Shown piece after piece: positions 12,493-25,600 of a stretch of DNA of 64,000 bases. The notes below the pieces were generated by a model that was not told the origin of the DNA, did no database searches, and worked only from the letters and a program-made list of their open reading frames with translations. The DNA comes from Sarcocystis neurona (taxonomy: Eukaryota; Apicomplexa; Conoidasida; Eucoccidiorida; Sarcocystidae). The stretch's first letter is position 1, and every line of letters begins with the position of its first letter. A program made the translations under genes and the position numbers. The stretch spans positions 1,885,178-1,949,177 of the forward strand of contig KL647295.1 of assembly GCA_000727475.1 (NCBI GenBank), written 5' to 3'.

Positions 12493-12493
<1 letters not shown>

Positions 12494-12499
12494 ACACAT

Positions 12500-15400
12500 A
12501 CTCCCGCTTATATATATCTATACGTCTATCCCTGCGCACAGAAGGACAGGCAAACGTGAAAATTTACCAGTGTACCTTCGTATACGTCTATGCACAAAGA
12601 CGCAGCTACAGGCAACGAAGCACCACTGTGCGTGCACGCATCTTCTGCCGACAATGAAACGCACACAAGTAGTATTCAGTAGAGACCACTCACACCTGTA
12701 AGCTCATCTTTCTATCCATATGTAGAAAACCGATGTAGAGTGGGGACGGTCTCTGAATTCCTGATGCAGGCGAACTACGTTAGTTCGGCATCCATAATAC
12801 CTGGGAAAACCAGGCTAGCGTACAAACAAAGTCCGTTACTTCGTTGCACGTGCATTCGTTCTCCACGTAGATATCGTGTTGTCCCACACAAAACAGTGCC
12901 CAAATCCCCCCCAGATGCAAAATATCTTGATATAAAAAGCACTACATATAGGCCAGTCGACCGTCGCACGGCGGTGTGACTGAGACCTACACACTGTTCT
13001 TCTGAAGGACATGACTAAGCCGTCAAAACCCACCGTTACTTGCACGTACAGCCACGCTGTGGAATAGACAGTTGTTCTGATATACAACAGCGTTGAATTA
13101 CAAAGACGCAATCTCCATACAAAATGCATCTTTACGAGTGGAGTTCGTGGTCCAGCCAGGCAACGCTACAGCACTGACGAAACAGAGGACGACCGCAGCC
13201 ACCTGACGCAGTCTTACTTACTTATGGAGGTGCGAATTTTTGTATGTATAAATCGAGTTGACGGCGAGACGGCGAGCAACACGGCTGTGCAGGTGTTTGT
13301 AGATGTTCATCTCTGTGCCGAGAGCACGTCAAAATTGCTTTTCTTCGGCTGCGTCGAAGTACGCTTCTTCTCACCTAGCTACCTGCTCCTCGCGTCGTAC
13401 ACGTGCTTCCTCCCTATATACTCGTTTCAGCATTTGTCTTTGCCAAACAGCGCTATGTACAAGTGTAGTGTTTTCTGCCTCTGTCGCTAATCTTCTACGT
13501 GTATATATAATTTACGTATATGCGCACCTTCAGCAGTAAATACACATATCTTCACTCAAGTGTATACTGTAAGTAAATCTAGAAACTACGCAAGCTCTCA
13601 AAAACGTTGTGACTCTTTCGCCGAAGCATGCTGTATGGGCCCCCACCATTCTTTCTCTACACGTCGATAAACGCTTCTTCTTTCTTTCTGCGTGCATTCG
13701 TCTCGCACGCTGGTGACACTCACGAGACTGTGCAGACATGTTTTGCTTGATACATTTTTCTACACGTCAAGCTCGAGCACGATCTTTATCTGTCTCGGTC
13801 TGTTTCTCAACAGAACGTTACACGCTGAGACACACAACTCTCCACAGTGGCACTGTCATGCATACGCGCTTTAATCTAGCGTGGAAGGGTCACCATCCTC
13901 CGCATCTTTTTTCGTGGCAGCAGCACCACCGCATTTGCATGCAGCTACGGAGGTCGTGGCCTTCTGTGGCGCGCAGACATATATACACATGTACATACGA
14001 ATTTTTTACATCTACTTGCACATTTGACGACGCTTGCAGGGGAGAGGGTCTGTCTGCGTAAATTGGCTTGCGGTGTGTTGAGACCGACAGGGCTAGCTAG
14101 CCTTGGAGGAAACTGCGTCAGTGGCGCACTGTGTACGCATGCAACATGACGCATGCAGAAGGTATGTGTCTGCAGATAAATCCACCTAGCAAGAGTGACG
14201 TGAACGCATGTAGTCAAGCGTACACACACATGGGCCTGCGAAGCACGCAGTGCCATTCCTTATGTTCCACATCTGCAGCAAGTGACGCGTCTGCCTGCAC
14301 AAATGTGCGTACGCGTGCAACTGACCGTACGTTCGCTGCATCGCAAATGCAGGCCAGCACTCGTGCGCATGCGACTGCACGCGTAAAAATACCTGTGCGC
14401 ACCATGTAGGCCCCTGCAGCAAGCATGGCATCCGTGGGTCTGAAGAGCTGCGACCGATTAAAAGTACCGATGAAACTGAGTCTACGTATGAGTGAAATTA
14501 AGAGCATGCGAGTACGAAATTGTGCGCGTACTTGGGGCTGGCAGGACGCATGCGTTTGCATGCGCGCAGCTAGACGCACGATTGATGATGCTTCCTGCGC
14601 ATGTGCGACTCCGGCTGTTTCACCGTCTGCATGCGTGGAAACAGCGGCACACTTCCCGACACTATTCACGCATTTACAGACGCGCACGTCTTTCCGAGTC
14701 GCATGCACCTGTGTGCAGGCAGGCGCGCGTGGGTGGCGGGTACGTGGGGAATGGCGAGCCAGCAACGATATATCCAGACATGCGCCTACAGCGAAGTCTA
14801 TGTATATGCGTAGAAACGGATATATACACATATTCACGCCCCACAGCGTACAGTCGTAGCAACGCGCGATACTGAGTGGCCACTAGGGAACAACAAGTCT
14901 CTATTCACGCGCGTAAGCGGTGGCGAATATCCAGAGGCGGTATTCACGTGCTTGTCTGCGCTAGCCTTTGGGGTTTGCGTAGATATATATATACACACAC
15001 AACGTTTCATACGTACGCTCCTCTCTTTACACATGTTCCTCTCCATACGTGTATTCCTTTCCATAATTATGTTTCGCTTGTTTTGTCCGAAAGTGCAGCG
15101 CTGTGCAGGCACTTCGCGCGGCATGTGTGATACACGTATATATATGTCTGTCTCCATATATACAGTTCTTTATACAGACGTGTTTCTCTCGACGCGTGTG
15201 TTTCTCTCTCCTTGTGTCTCTCTCTACGTGTGTCTCTGTGTACGCACGTGTGTGTCTCGCACTCTGCAGACATTTTGTCCTCTATAGTGACGCCTACCTC
15301 TATACATATGCTTCTCTCTATACATCTGTCTCTGCGGAGATTCTACGTACAGACACATGTACAAGCAAATGACTCTGGGAAAATGACTGCGGGAAGAATT

Positions 15401-15780
15401 GCTGATACGTCCGCGTTTCTGCGTCCGGCTCTGTTTTTTTGGTCCACCTGCTGGCCAGATGCCACCAGGCCTCGGCAGAACGGTCCCTGCATGCGCGTCA
15501 CGTGCACGCGCGTGGACTGCGGAGTTCATCCGTATGCACGTGAAACAAAGGAAGGAAAAACGTATGCAAACGACTTGCATCGCGGATTGAACGGACAAAT
15601 ATAACTGAGCTCATGAAAAGCTATTGACGGATCAGTAGAAATTCCTACTACACACAAATACACAAGAAGCGTATAGGCATGCATGCACACAGACACGTGT
15701 ACATACACACAGATATGCGGGCATACACACATATGTACGTATATATACACATAGGTATGCGTACGTATCCACCAACATAT
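12500..15780. other. No supportable gene; GCATGC-rich and microsatellite sequence
   Basis: Only short frames with no paired splice sites were found. From about 13.93 to 14.80 kb the hexamer GCATGC recurs at least eight times (for example near 14137, 14150, 14504, 14547, 14557 and 14629). Missing 5' exons of the minus-strand gene at 10.2-12.4 kb could lie here. Confidence 0.4.
15001..15260. repeat. Degenerate pyrimidine-rich tandem repeats of about 18-21 bp
   Basis: Two runs (about 15001-15075 and 15175-15260) repeat blocks such as CCTCTCCATACGTGT and TTTCTCTCTACGTGTG. Read on the minus strand the first run gives a repeating Met-Glu-Arg-Asn motif; no flanking coding signal supports a protein. 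Confidence 0.5.
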
Positions 15781-15791
15781 CAAGAAACGGA

Positions 15792-16404
15792 TCAGAAGAG
15801 TTGCGCAACTCTGCAATTTTCAGAGAGCAGTCGCCAGCAGCATCCGCAGCACGACTGTTCAACCCACAGGGCAGGAGCACTGCTGCAGAAGCCGCTCTCC
15901 GCTGTCCCACTGCTGCCGAACCCTACTGCTGCCCGTGACACCGGTGCAGCTGCTTCCTTTGCTGCTGCTGCTGCTGCCGACTCTCTACAGTCACCATCGC
16001 GGAGGGCGCAGCAGCCGCAACACCAGCAACTTCGCAGACAGAAGGGGGAGAGCGGCAGCCGCCTGAGCAGCAGCAACACCAACGCGCGCCCAGATAAAAA
16101 ATCGCAGCAGCAGCCAACCAGCAGCCGCGGCAGGAGCCGGCAAGTCCCGCAGATGGTTAACGGTGCAGCACTTCGAGAAATGCAGCGCAATACCACATCG
16201 CTTGCGCTCCCCTCCGCCCTGTGGAACGGCTATTTCATCGGTGGTGTGCTGGTGCTGTGGCTCGTGCTGCCTTGTCGCACCCTCTATCTCGAAAAGGCGG
16301 ACCAAATGCTACTGCTGCTGCATTTCTTCTGCGTTTCCTACTCTCTTCATGCGTCACCCACCACGGTCTCCTCCAGTCTCTGTTTCTCTTCCTCCTTCAA
16401 CTAA
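15792..16404 (+). CDS. Possible exon with one membrane-spanning segment
   Basis: Open frame with an Ala/Ser/Gln-rich first part, then MVNGAALREMQRNTTSLALP, a hydrophobic segment (GYFIGGVLVLWLVLPC) long enough for one membrane span, and a Leu/Ser-rich tail to the stop at 16402-16404. It converges on the 3' end of eIF3m. No splice sites or homology were established, and the minus strand is also open with Ala-rich protein, so the call is tentative. An unrelated alternative is eIF3m 3' UTR sequence. Confidence 0.3.
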
Positions 16405-16658
16405 TTTCCCCCAAATTCTCGTCGTGCTGACTCTCCCATTCTTGGTCAAAAGGTTCTGCAGTCCACTTTCCCTCTGCACTACACGTCTCCTGTTTCTCGT
16501 CGCTCTTCTCCTTGTTGGCAACGAGACCACGCCCACGAAAACGCAACCCTCCACCAGCAGCAGGGCGGCCCCCGCAGCAGCCGCCGCAGCTGCAGCAGCA
16601 GGGCAGTCACCGCAGCAGCAGCAGGTCAGCAGCAGTGGCGCGTGGCGAGTCCTCGCTC

Positions 16659-19600
16659 CTAGAGCAGGGCCTCTGCTGCTGGAGAAGCTGCCGGGACTGC
16701 TGCTCCGGCGGTAGACGCAGGAGGCAACGCACTAGCAGCAGAAGTCGCAGCGGAAGCGGCAGCGGCGGACATCTGCTGTTTCACGTTCTTCATGCATCCG
16801 AGCAGTGCGCGGACACCGTCTTGCCAGCATTCGAGCCGCTCCAGGAGTTCCTCCCACTGCGGTCGATGAAATTCTCGCTGCATCGCCGACCTGCAGCAGC
16901 AGAAGTAGCAGCAAGCAGAAGCAGACGAAGAGGCAGCAGCACGTGACCAGCCGCAGCAACCGGAGTCCTCGTCGGGGAGCAGCAAAACGCCCGCTACATG
17001 CAACAGCAGCTGCGCAGTGCCTACGCACGTCCATCCCTACACGTCTTCCGCACAGCAACTTCCTCGTGACACTTCTGCAGGCCTCTCCCTTTCTCTACCC
17101 CTCATATACATATATACATATATATATGTACCTCTCAACTATATACATATACATATAAATATACTGTTATACATAGTTGTGCAGACCTGTCTCTCTCTTT
17201 CTCTATCTCCCTCACACATATATATATATATATATATACAAACAATGCATGCACTTGTATACAGTTCTGCAGGCCTGTGTTTCTGTCTCAAATATATACG
17301 TATGCATATATACTGTCTCAAGTCTCTCTCTCTACACACGTATACAGATAGAGTTATACATAGTTGTGCACGCCTATCTCTCTCTATCCCTCTCATGTAT
17401 ATATATATATATATATATATATCATGTATATATATATATGTATGGATCTGTCTCATCTATATATACATATCCTTGTGTAGCTTTCTCGGTGAATTTACAG
17501 ACAGAGGTGTATCAGCATGCACACAAGCAGTCGCACCGTCCTCGCTCTCCTCCCCGTTCTCCTCCTCCTTTTGCATGCACGTCCACACACGTCCACATGT
17601 ATGTATTTTCACGGAGAAAAAGAGCAAGCCCCACACATACATATACATACATACACACACACATAAAAATGTGGATGAGAAGGCGCGTCGGTTCACCCTC
17701 TCTTCGTCAACATGCAAATATACACGGACAGAGAGGAAGACAGAAAAACGGGGGGGAAGGCCGTCCCCCCTCTCCCCGGTCCACGAGTCGTGGTGTGAGA
17801 CACACACACACGCAGACATGTTTCACATACATTTCTCCACAGGACACGACTATACACAAACACACACATACCCAGTCCAAATGATGTAGGTATTCATATA
17901 TATAGATATATGAAACGCCCACATCTGTATATATAGAGATATGTGAAACAATGTGGGTACATACATATATATATATTTATATACATATACATATACATGA
18001 AACACCCACATCTATATATATGTATATATGTGAAGCAGCGTGGGTACATATATATATACATATGTATGAAGCGCCCATATATATATAATGTGAAACATTC
18101 TACGTATACACACATATATATATATGAAATAATGTAGGGCAGTACACACAGAGAGATATGGAGCTTCAGAACGACGATCGAGACGTTTTCCACATTTTGT
18201 TAAATTCTTGTTAAAGTTACAAGTAGCACGCCAGGAAGAAGAAATGAATCTCTCCGAATCTGCCACTTCTCTGCATGGACGCGTCTGCCCGCGCCTCACA
18301 TCGAAAACCCACAAACAGCGACGCCTGCCTACCCCACAAAAATGCACCCCCAAGCTACCCTCTCTCTATACATATACATATATATACATATATACATACG
18401 TATACGCATGCACACAAACAGACGAACCAGCGCATACATATACATATACACACGTCTGTATTTCTACGTACAGTTCTATCTATCGATCCACACACACATA
18501 TATATATAGGCGAGTCTCTGTTTCAGCATGTATATAATATATATATATATATATATAATTGTAGGTGTTTTAGCGTACACGTACATATGTGAGTAAAAGA
18601 CATACCTGACGTGGACAACCTTTGCCATTTGGTCGATTTTGGCATCGATTGTTCCTTGGCCGATCGCCTGCACGGCTGCTTCTTCTGCTGCAGCTTCGTC
18701 TACACGGAGGACGTCGGCGATCGTCTTCAGCGAGACCTCTTTTTTGCCCCTGCCCACCAGCGACGCTATCGCCAGCAGCCGGATCTTCCCGAGACACTGC
18801 TCATAGTTCAGACCTGCACGAACGTCGTCACCCACCCCACAGGTTCCCACCACCCGCCCCGCTCGCATGCCTCAGAAATTTCTTCTTCACGAGTTCTACA
18901 CATATACGTATGTACGTAGTATCTACGGGCAGACACACATACACACATCCGTATAATACCTACGCACAAAAACGTATATATGAGCACACATGTATACACA
19001 GAGGTGTAGACATATGCACACGTACTCTATCCATTCGTATGTATCTATGTACACGTGTACATGCTTGCTTACGCATGCTGGGGGCTCGCTATCCCCGTGT
19101 GAAGGATGAGAAGAAGTTCTGTGCCCACACATAATACTGATGCCTGCGCAGACCTATCTATACATGTATGAACCCACATATTTCCCGAGCGCGGTAGACG
19201 CGTCAGCAAGGAGGTCTCCTTGACCAACACATATCTAAACAAGCGTCAACACACGCCCACACACATATACATACGACTGCAAGCATGCACGTACTCTTAA
19301 ATATACACACACAGATATATACCCATGCACAGACGAATGCATGCAAGTGTTCAACAGACACAAGCCGATACATGTGTATGTACATATATCTCTACTATGT
19401 ATGATTGATTGCATGCAGGCACGTCTTGTATATACAGGGAAACGTCGAGAACAGAGACGCACGTTCCGAAGAGGTGTCCCTCCCTGCTGCTTCCCGGGAG
19501 TCCTCGCCAAATGGCCGTTTCTCGTCTCTGCTGCTGCCGTCTCTGTCTGTCGTGGCCGCTTTGCTGCTTCCCCCTCTGTCTTTTCATAGGACCCAACATG

Positions 19601-22600
19601 AACTGAGACACGCGCATGCAAACGTTCCAAATATTGACCCGGGACAATTTCTCGCGAACGGGCTTGTCGACCAGTACAAGAGGGAGAAACGGTGGCAGCC
19701 ATGCATGCGCCCCACGCGGAGTGGACGCCTTCATAAACGCACGCACGCCTATGCGTCCTGCGGCAGAAGCTCTGCTACTTCTTGCCGGCACGTCTGTCAT
19801 CCACCCACAGATAAGTCGTATATACATATATACACACGTTTATCGTACGTATATATATATGTACACGCGTGACATGTATATATACACATACATATGTGTA
19901 GAACTCTTGACTTCCTCTTCTCGTAGGTGTCTCTCTCTTCCTGGCAATGTAAGTGGGATGTTCGTGCGGCGGCAGTTCTGAAGAATTGGCTCGCATGCAG
20001 ATTTGTTGCTGTGCCAGACCTCACCATGTTCTTCGAAAACCTGCGGGTGCTGCTGCTTGAACGCTTCGAGTTCGACCGGGCCCTTGTTGACGAAGAGCCG
20101 CAGCAGCTGCAGCAGCTCTGCATGCGATGTGTGCGCCAGGTATTGCACCGCATGCAACTCCACCAAATTATCGAAGACCAGCACGTCCGGCAGCCGAATG
20201 CTGTCCTCCACCAACTCCGCTGCTGCTGATACTGTCGCCCTGCACCACCGCATGCGTCATCGGCAGCATATTCAACACACATGCACGCAGCAACAGCACC
20301 ACTTGCGCAGGACAAGCGCAACAACTACGAACACCAGCAGCAACGCCAGCGGCAGTACATACACGTACACCTACAGAGATATATACACATAACTATCTCT
20401 GTACAGGTACAGACCTATAAATGTATATAAGCACAGATCCACGCATATATGTAGACGTAGAGAAGGGGAGACTCAGAGACATATATACGTAGATGTAGCT
20501 ACACGTGTATACCTATAATACCCAGACACAGGGAGACATACATATATAGAGAGACGCGTGGAGATATATTTGCACTTACTCATATATATGTATCTACATC
20601 TACGTAAATAGAGACATATCTATATTTGAATACATACATACATCCCTCTCTGTATCTGTATAGACAGATCGATAAAGGACCTTCTGTGCGTGTATGTGTA
20701 TACATGGACGTATCCCTCTATCTATACATGTACATAGACACATACTTACACGACCGTCTTTGCCTGTGTATATATATATGTACGTATATATGGGTTTATA
20801 TTTAATATCAGTCTATCCATCTATGTATGCACATCTACATGTGCACGTGTTGACATTTCTCTCTACCTTTCCCTCTCTTTTTACGTAGATATATAACCTC
20901 CTTTTCGTGTGTTGCTGCATTGATGAGAGAAGAACGACGAGCAGCGTCTGCGCGAGGGCAGTGGCGCAGAGGAGGCGGCACGCCGCCCACTTTTTGCTCG
21001 TATGCGAAAGCAGCAGCAGCAGCAGCAAGCCCCAACAGGGACAAGGCGGCGCAGTGACCCGGGCAGCCGCAACGCGACGCACGCGAGCAGCAGCAGCGGT
21101 ACCACACGAGACACAAACCGCGAAGGAGACGCAGCAACTGCAGCAACAACGCCAGGTCAAAGAACAAAATCCCTGCGGCAGCTCCCGTCAAGCTGCTACG
21201 ACGCCTAACATCCACACAATATACGACAGATCTACATATGAATACCCAAGTAAATATCTATCCATCTCTCTCTATACATATGTGTATGTATGGGTATGTA
21301 GGTATACACACAAAGGGCCGCGGTAGGTCTCTGACCTATGGAGGCATGCAACTGGTAGGAAAAACCCTTGCAGTCATAACGTAACTATTCGTATGTACAG
21401 CAGATAACACCTCACTTCGTTTGTACATCTATCTATCTATTCATATATATGTATACATATACATATATATACATATACATACATATATTTATACAGCTAC
21501 GCGTATGTACACACTGGTGCGCATATACACGTGTGTACATATATAAATTTGGACAAATGTCAGGAATTTGTTGGACTCATCCCAGCACCTAACAACGTGA
21601 GTACACGCCTCTCTATCGAACATAAATCCATGCAGACACACATATGTATATATATATATATATATATATGCGTACACGTACGTATGTGGTACGACGCAGC
21701 AGTCAAGGCCTGCGCATGGCCATGTCGCCATGTGTAATACGTCTACATCGCCAGAGACACATATGCGTATACCCGCATTTGTACGTATGTGCATATGGAG
21801 AGACACGTAAGTATATTATATATGCCACAGGCGACAGAAGCAGCCGAGTCGTCGCAGCGGCTCACCCGTTCGAGAGAACTTCTTCTCTTTCTCCTTGGAA
21901 GAACTGGACGTGGCGCTTCAGGTACGAGTACGCCTCCTCGCTGCAGTCATACGCATGCAGCAGCAGCAGTAATTACCGGCAGCAGCCAGAGTGTCCCCAG
22001 AGAGTCGCAGCAGCAGCAACACCGGGAAGCGACGAACTCCTCTCTCTTCCTCGCAGTCGCACGGCACGAACAACGCCGGAACGCGTCGCCCCAGCAGAAG
22101 CAGGGCTGTGATGCTTCGGTGACTGCAGCAGCCGTCGGCTCCTTTGCAGCAGCAGCAGACAGCGGCAGCAGGGGTCGAGAGGAGAAAGAAGAAGGAGAAA
22201 CGCGAGAAAGAAGAGCAGCAGCCGTGCTGGCGCACAGGGTGTCGCACGTGGAAGAAGCGCGACGCGGAGGAGGTGCAGCAGCGGCACAGCAACAGCACCA
22301 GCCCACCCAGGAAGAGAGAACTCTGCGAAGAAGACGAGCACCACGAGCAGCAGGACCGACGAACGCGACAAAGACGCGGAGCAGTCGAGAGAAGAAGCAG
22401 CAGCAGCAGCAGAGGGCAGCGCCGGCGGAGTGGCAGCAGCAAATAAAAGAGCGAGAGGACACGCAGCAGAAAGTTCGAGCTGCGCAGCGCGAGGACTGTG
22501 GGACACACACACGGACGCCCAGAAACGAACATTCCCCTCTTCCTTCGTATGTCTGAGACAGATATACACGTGCACGTATACACAGAGGGGGTTGATCTCC

Positions 22601-25600
22601 TGCTTCCAGTGTCTGAGGAAGTCAAGACGAGAAACTGCCCTTTTGCTTCACACGTGTGGAGCTAATAACGCCCACGTAAAAGGAAGAGAAGGGGACCTTT
22701 TGCTTCATACGTGTGAGGAAGATACACACACACACACACGTGCATACATACATACACACACAGGAAGAGAACGCGAACTTGACCTTCTGCCCGATGCGTC
22801 TGAGAAGACTAGACACGCACCCACACACTATAGACACGAAGAAGAAGACGAAGAGAAACCGGCCTTTCCTTCGTGTGTCTAAGAGATATGCACAGACGTC
22901 CACAGTGGAAAACTGGAACTGCCCCTTCCTTCACCACAGACACAGACACCCACGAACACAGAGAAGACGGAAAGGGGAGGTTTATACCTCTTGCCGAGTT
23001 TCTTTAACTCGTTGGCGAGGATCAAGTAAACCTGTCGCTTTGACGAAGGCGTTAAATTCCAGTCCTGCATCCAGTCACTGATCTGCACCGTTCACAACAC
23101 ACCCGCATGCATCGTGACCCACCGCTCCAGCAGCAGAAGTGAAGTCGCACATATATATATATATATATGTCTTTCTTGTGGACCAGGTGACCTCCTGTGG
23201 CGCAAGTCTCTCTCTATCTCATTCAAACATATACTTCCGTATACGGACAACATGTCTCTCTCTGTCTGTCGCTTCGTATAGATATATACATATGTATACA
23301 TCCACATAATCCCTCACCCACATAATACATTTCTGTCTCTCTTATGTGTACGTATACATCCTTACACATATAGTGTATTTTTGTTTCGCTCACTCCACAT
23401 ATATAGATATACATATATACGTATACATACACATATATATATATATATATACACGCGTATATATCCTCACCTGCAAGATGTATATCTGTCTCTTTCACTC
23501 CACACACATATATACATATGCATACACACATACACGGGTATAACTACAGTAGAAACTCGTCATATGTATGCGTGTGCCCCTACGAACCCAGTGCGTCTAC
23601 GTCCGTGTTCAATCTATAGATAACTGGCAGAAGCAAATATACACGTGTCCGTTTACTGAACGAGAAACGGCCAAATTTCTGACAACCTGGTGCGGGCAAG
23701 AGTTTGGCTGTCCAAAGACCTAGAAAGAGAGAAGGCGAAGCCGCTATTAGAGAGGAATGTCAGACCGGCAGCAGGGCTGCGTACAACAACGGCCTTTCTG
23801 TGGCACGTGCAGAGATCCTGCTGCGGAAGCCGCGACAGGGCGCTGCACTCGAGACAGAGGCAGGGCACGCGGAAGTGGCGCAAGAGAAGCCCAGCGAAGA
23901 AGAGGTGAGACACGCGTGCGGCGCGCAGCAAGGCGTCAACTACACTGCTGAGCCGCCTTTTTTGTAACCAGCCAAGAACCCCCCCGCATGCAGCAGCAGA
24001 CAAGTTGTAGGAGTGCGTGTACACACAGAGGCAGGCAAACGCGTGGAGAGAGGCAGTCACTCCACTGGCGTGTGCCCGTCTGCTAGCTGTGATCCTTACT
24101 TGACTTCTTTAACGTATAGCACTAGCACGGTCCGTCCTCGGACCGAGGACGGTGGAAGTGGAGGGCTCGCAGGCGAAGAAGAGGAGACGGTATCGCATGC
24201 AGACACACACGGGACGCGAAGAAGAGGTACAGCTGGACTTCACAGCAAGAAAGAAAGCGTGCAACGAAGCCGCGTGTCACTGTATTTCCTGCTGCATGCG
24301 TCTCTTCTCCACCCCAACAGAGAGAGTCCGAAATTGTCTCGCGTAAGCAGAGGAGAACTCCTACACCCACACAAGTGCTGCGAAGGGCAGCCACACGTCG
24401 TCCTTCTGCTGCCACGCAGAAGCGGGCGCACACACGCACGCCCAGGCCGCACGCCGCAAGGGCAGCAGCACGCAGCACGTGAAGAGAAGCAAAGTGCATG
24501 CGGCGCCTTGGGAGGGAAGGGGGGGGGGCTCACATTCCTTCGATGTACGAGGCAGCACTGCATTGTACGTCAGACGCAGGAAAACAGGCAACGTGGTGCA
24601 GGAGGAAGGGATGCAGAAGAGTATATGCAACGTGACACACAGAGGCAGTCTGACGCACCAGGTGAGAAGAGGAAAGGGAAGGGATACAAATATATATGGG
24701 ACGAGAAAAGGCCGGGCTTACGTATTTCACGTAGGGCAACATCGAGGCAAACAGTTTCGTTTCTGCTGCATACTCCAATGCGGCAACGAAAATCGGGAAG
24801 CGATACGGGAAGGACGGCGGAAATGCGTTGTACAGACACTGGAGCCTGATCCACACCCCACAAAGCAGCAGCAGAAGCACCGCAGCAGAAGCAGCAGATG
24901 CAGCAGACGTGGCAGCAGCAGCTGCAGATGCAGCGGGAGCAGCAGACGCAGCAGATGCAGCAGACGTCAGCACGCCCTTGGCGAAGCATTTTTAACCCCC
25001 TCCTACTCCAACAACAACAGCAGCAAACGCAGGTGACCCACGCGGCTCCAGATCGGCAGCTACTGCTCGCCACATCAACGGACGCGCAGCCGCATACATG
25101 CGGGCAGCAGCATGCAGTAGTTTATGTGTTGCTGCTGCTCAGAGTCGAAGGAGAAGGAAGACATGCAGATTCCACACCACACACGCGACACACCCCGCGA
25201 GCTCCTGGACGCTCCTCACGGCAGTAGCAAAGTAACTTGATGAAAGTCTGTGCGGACGACGTGAACATTCACCCACTCCCTATTTCTTGTCGTCCAGCAG
25301 GTGCGCTACCGCAGCTGCAGTTCTTCTCCGACTGCCGCTGCTGCTAAAGCACCCCGTCCGCTGTTGCCCGTGTGCCGTTCGAATGCCTATGAACGCGCTG
25401 TCTCGTGCTGCTGCTGTCTCTGCCTCGGACCCTGCGTCGGGTGCTGGGCTGCTGTTGTCGTGTCTTCTGACAACATTCCTGCTGCGAGCCCTCGGTGCCT
25501 CTGCTGCCGCTACACGATTGCACGCGCCGATCTGTCGCGTCGTAGAATACCTCTGGGACTGCTCCTCGTGCTGCCGCTGTCTGCGCCGCGGCTGCGTCTG

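Noticed and set aside
21789..22556. 255-codon plus-strand ORF antisense to eIF3m
   Set aside because: It runs through an eIF3m exon on the other strand and is held open mainly by CAG triplets; no start or splice support.
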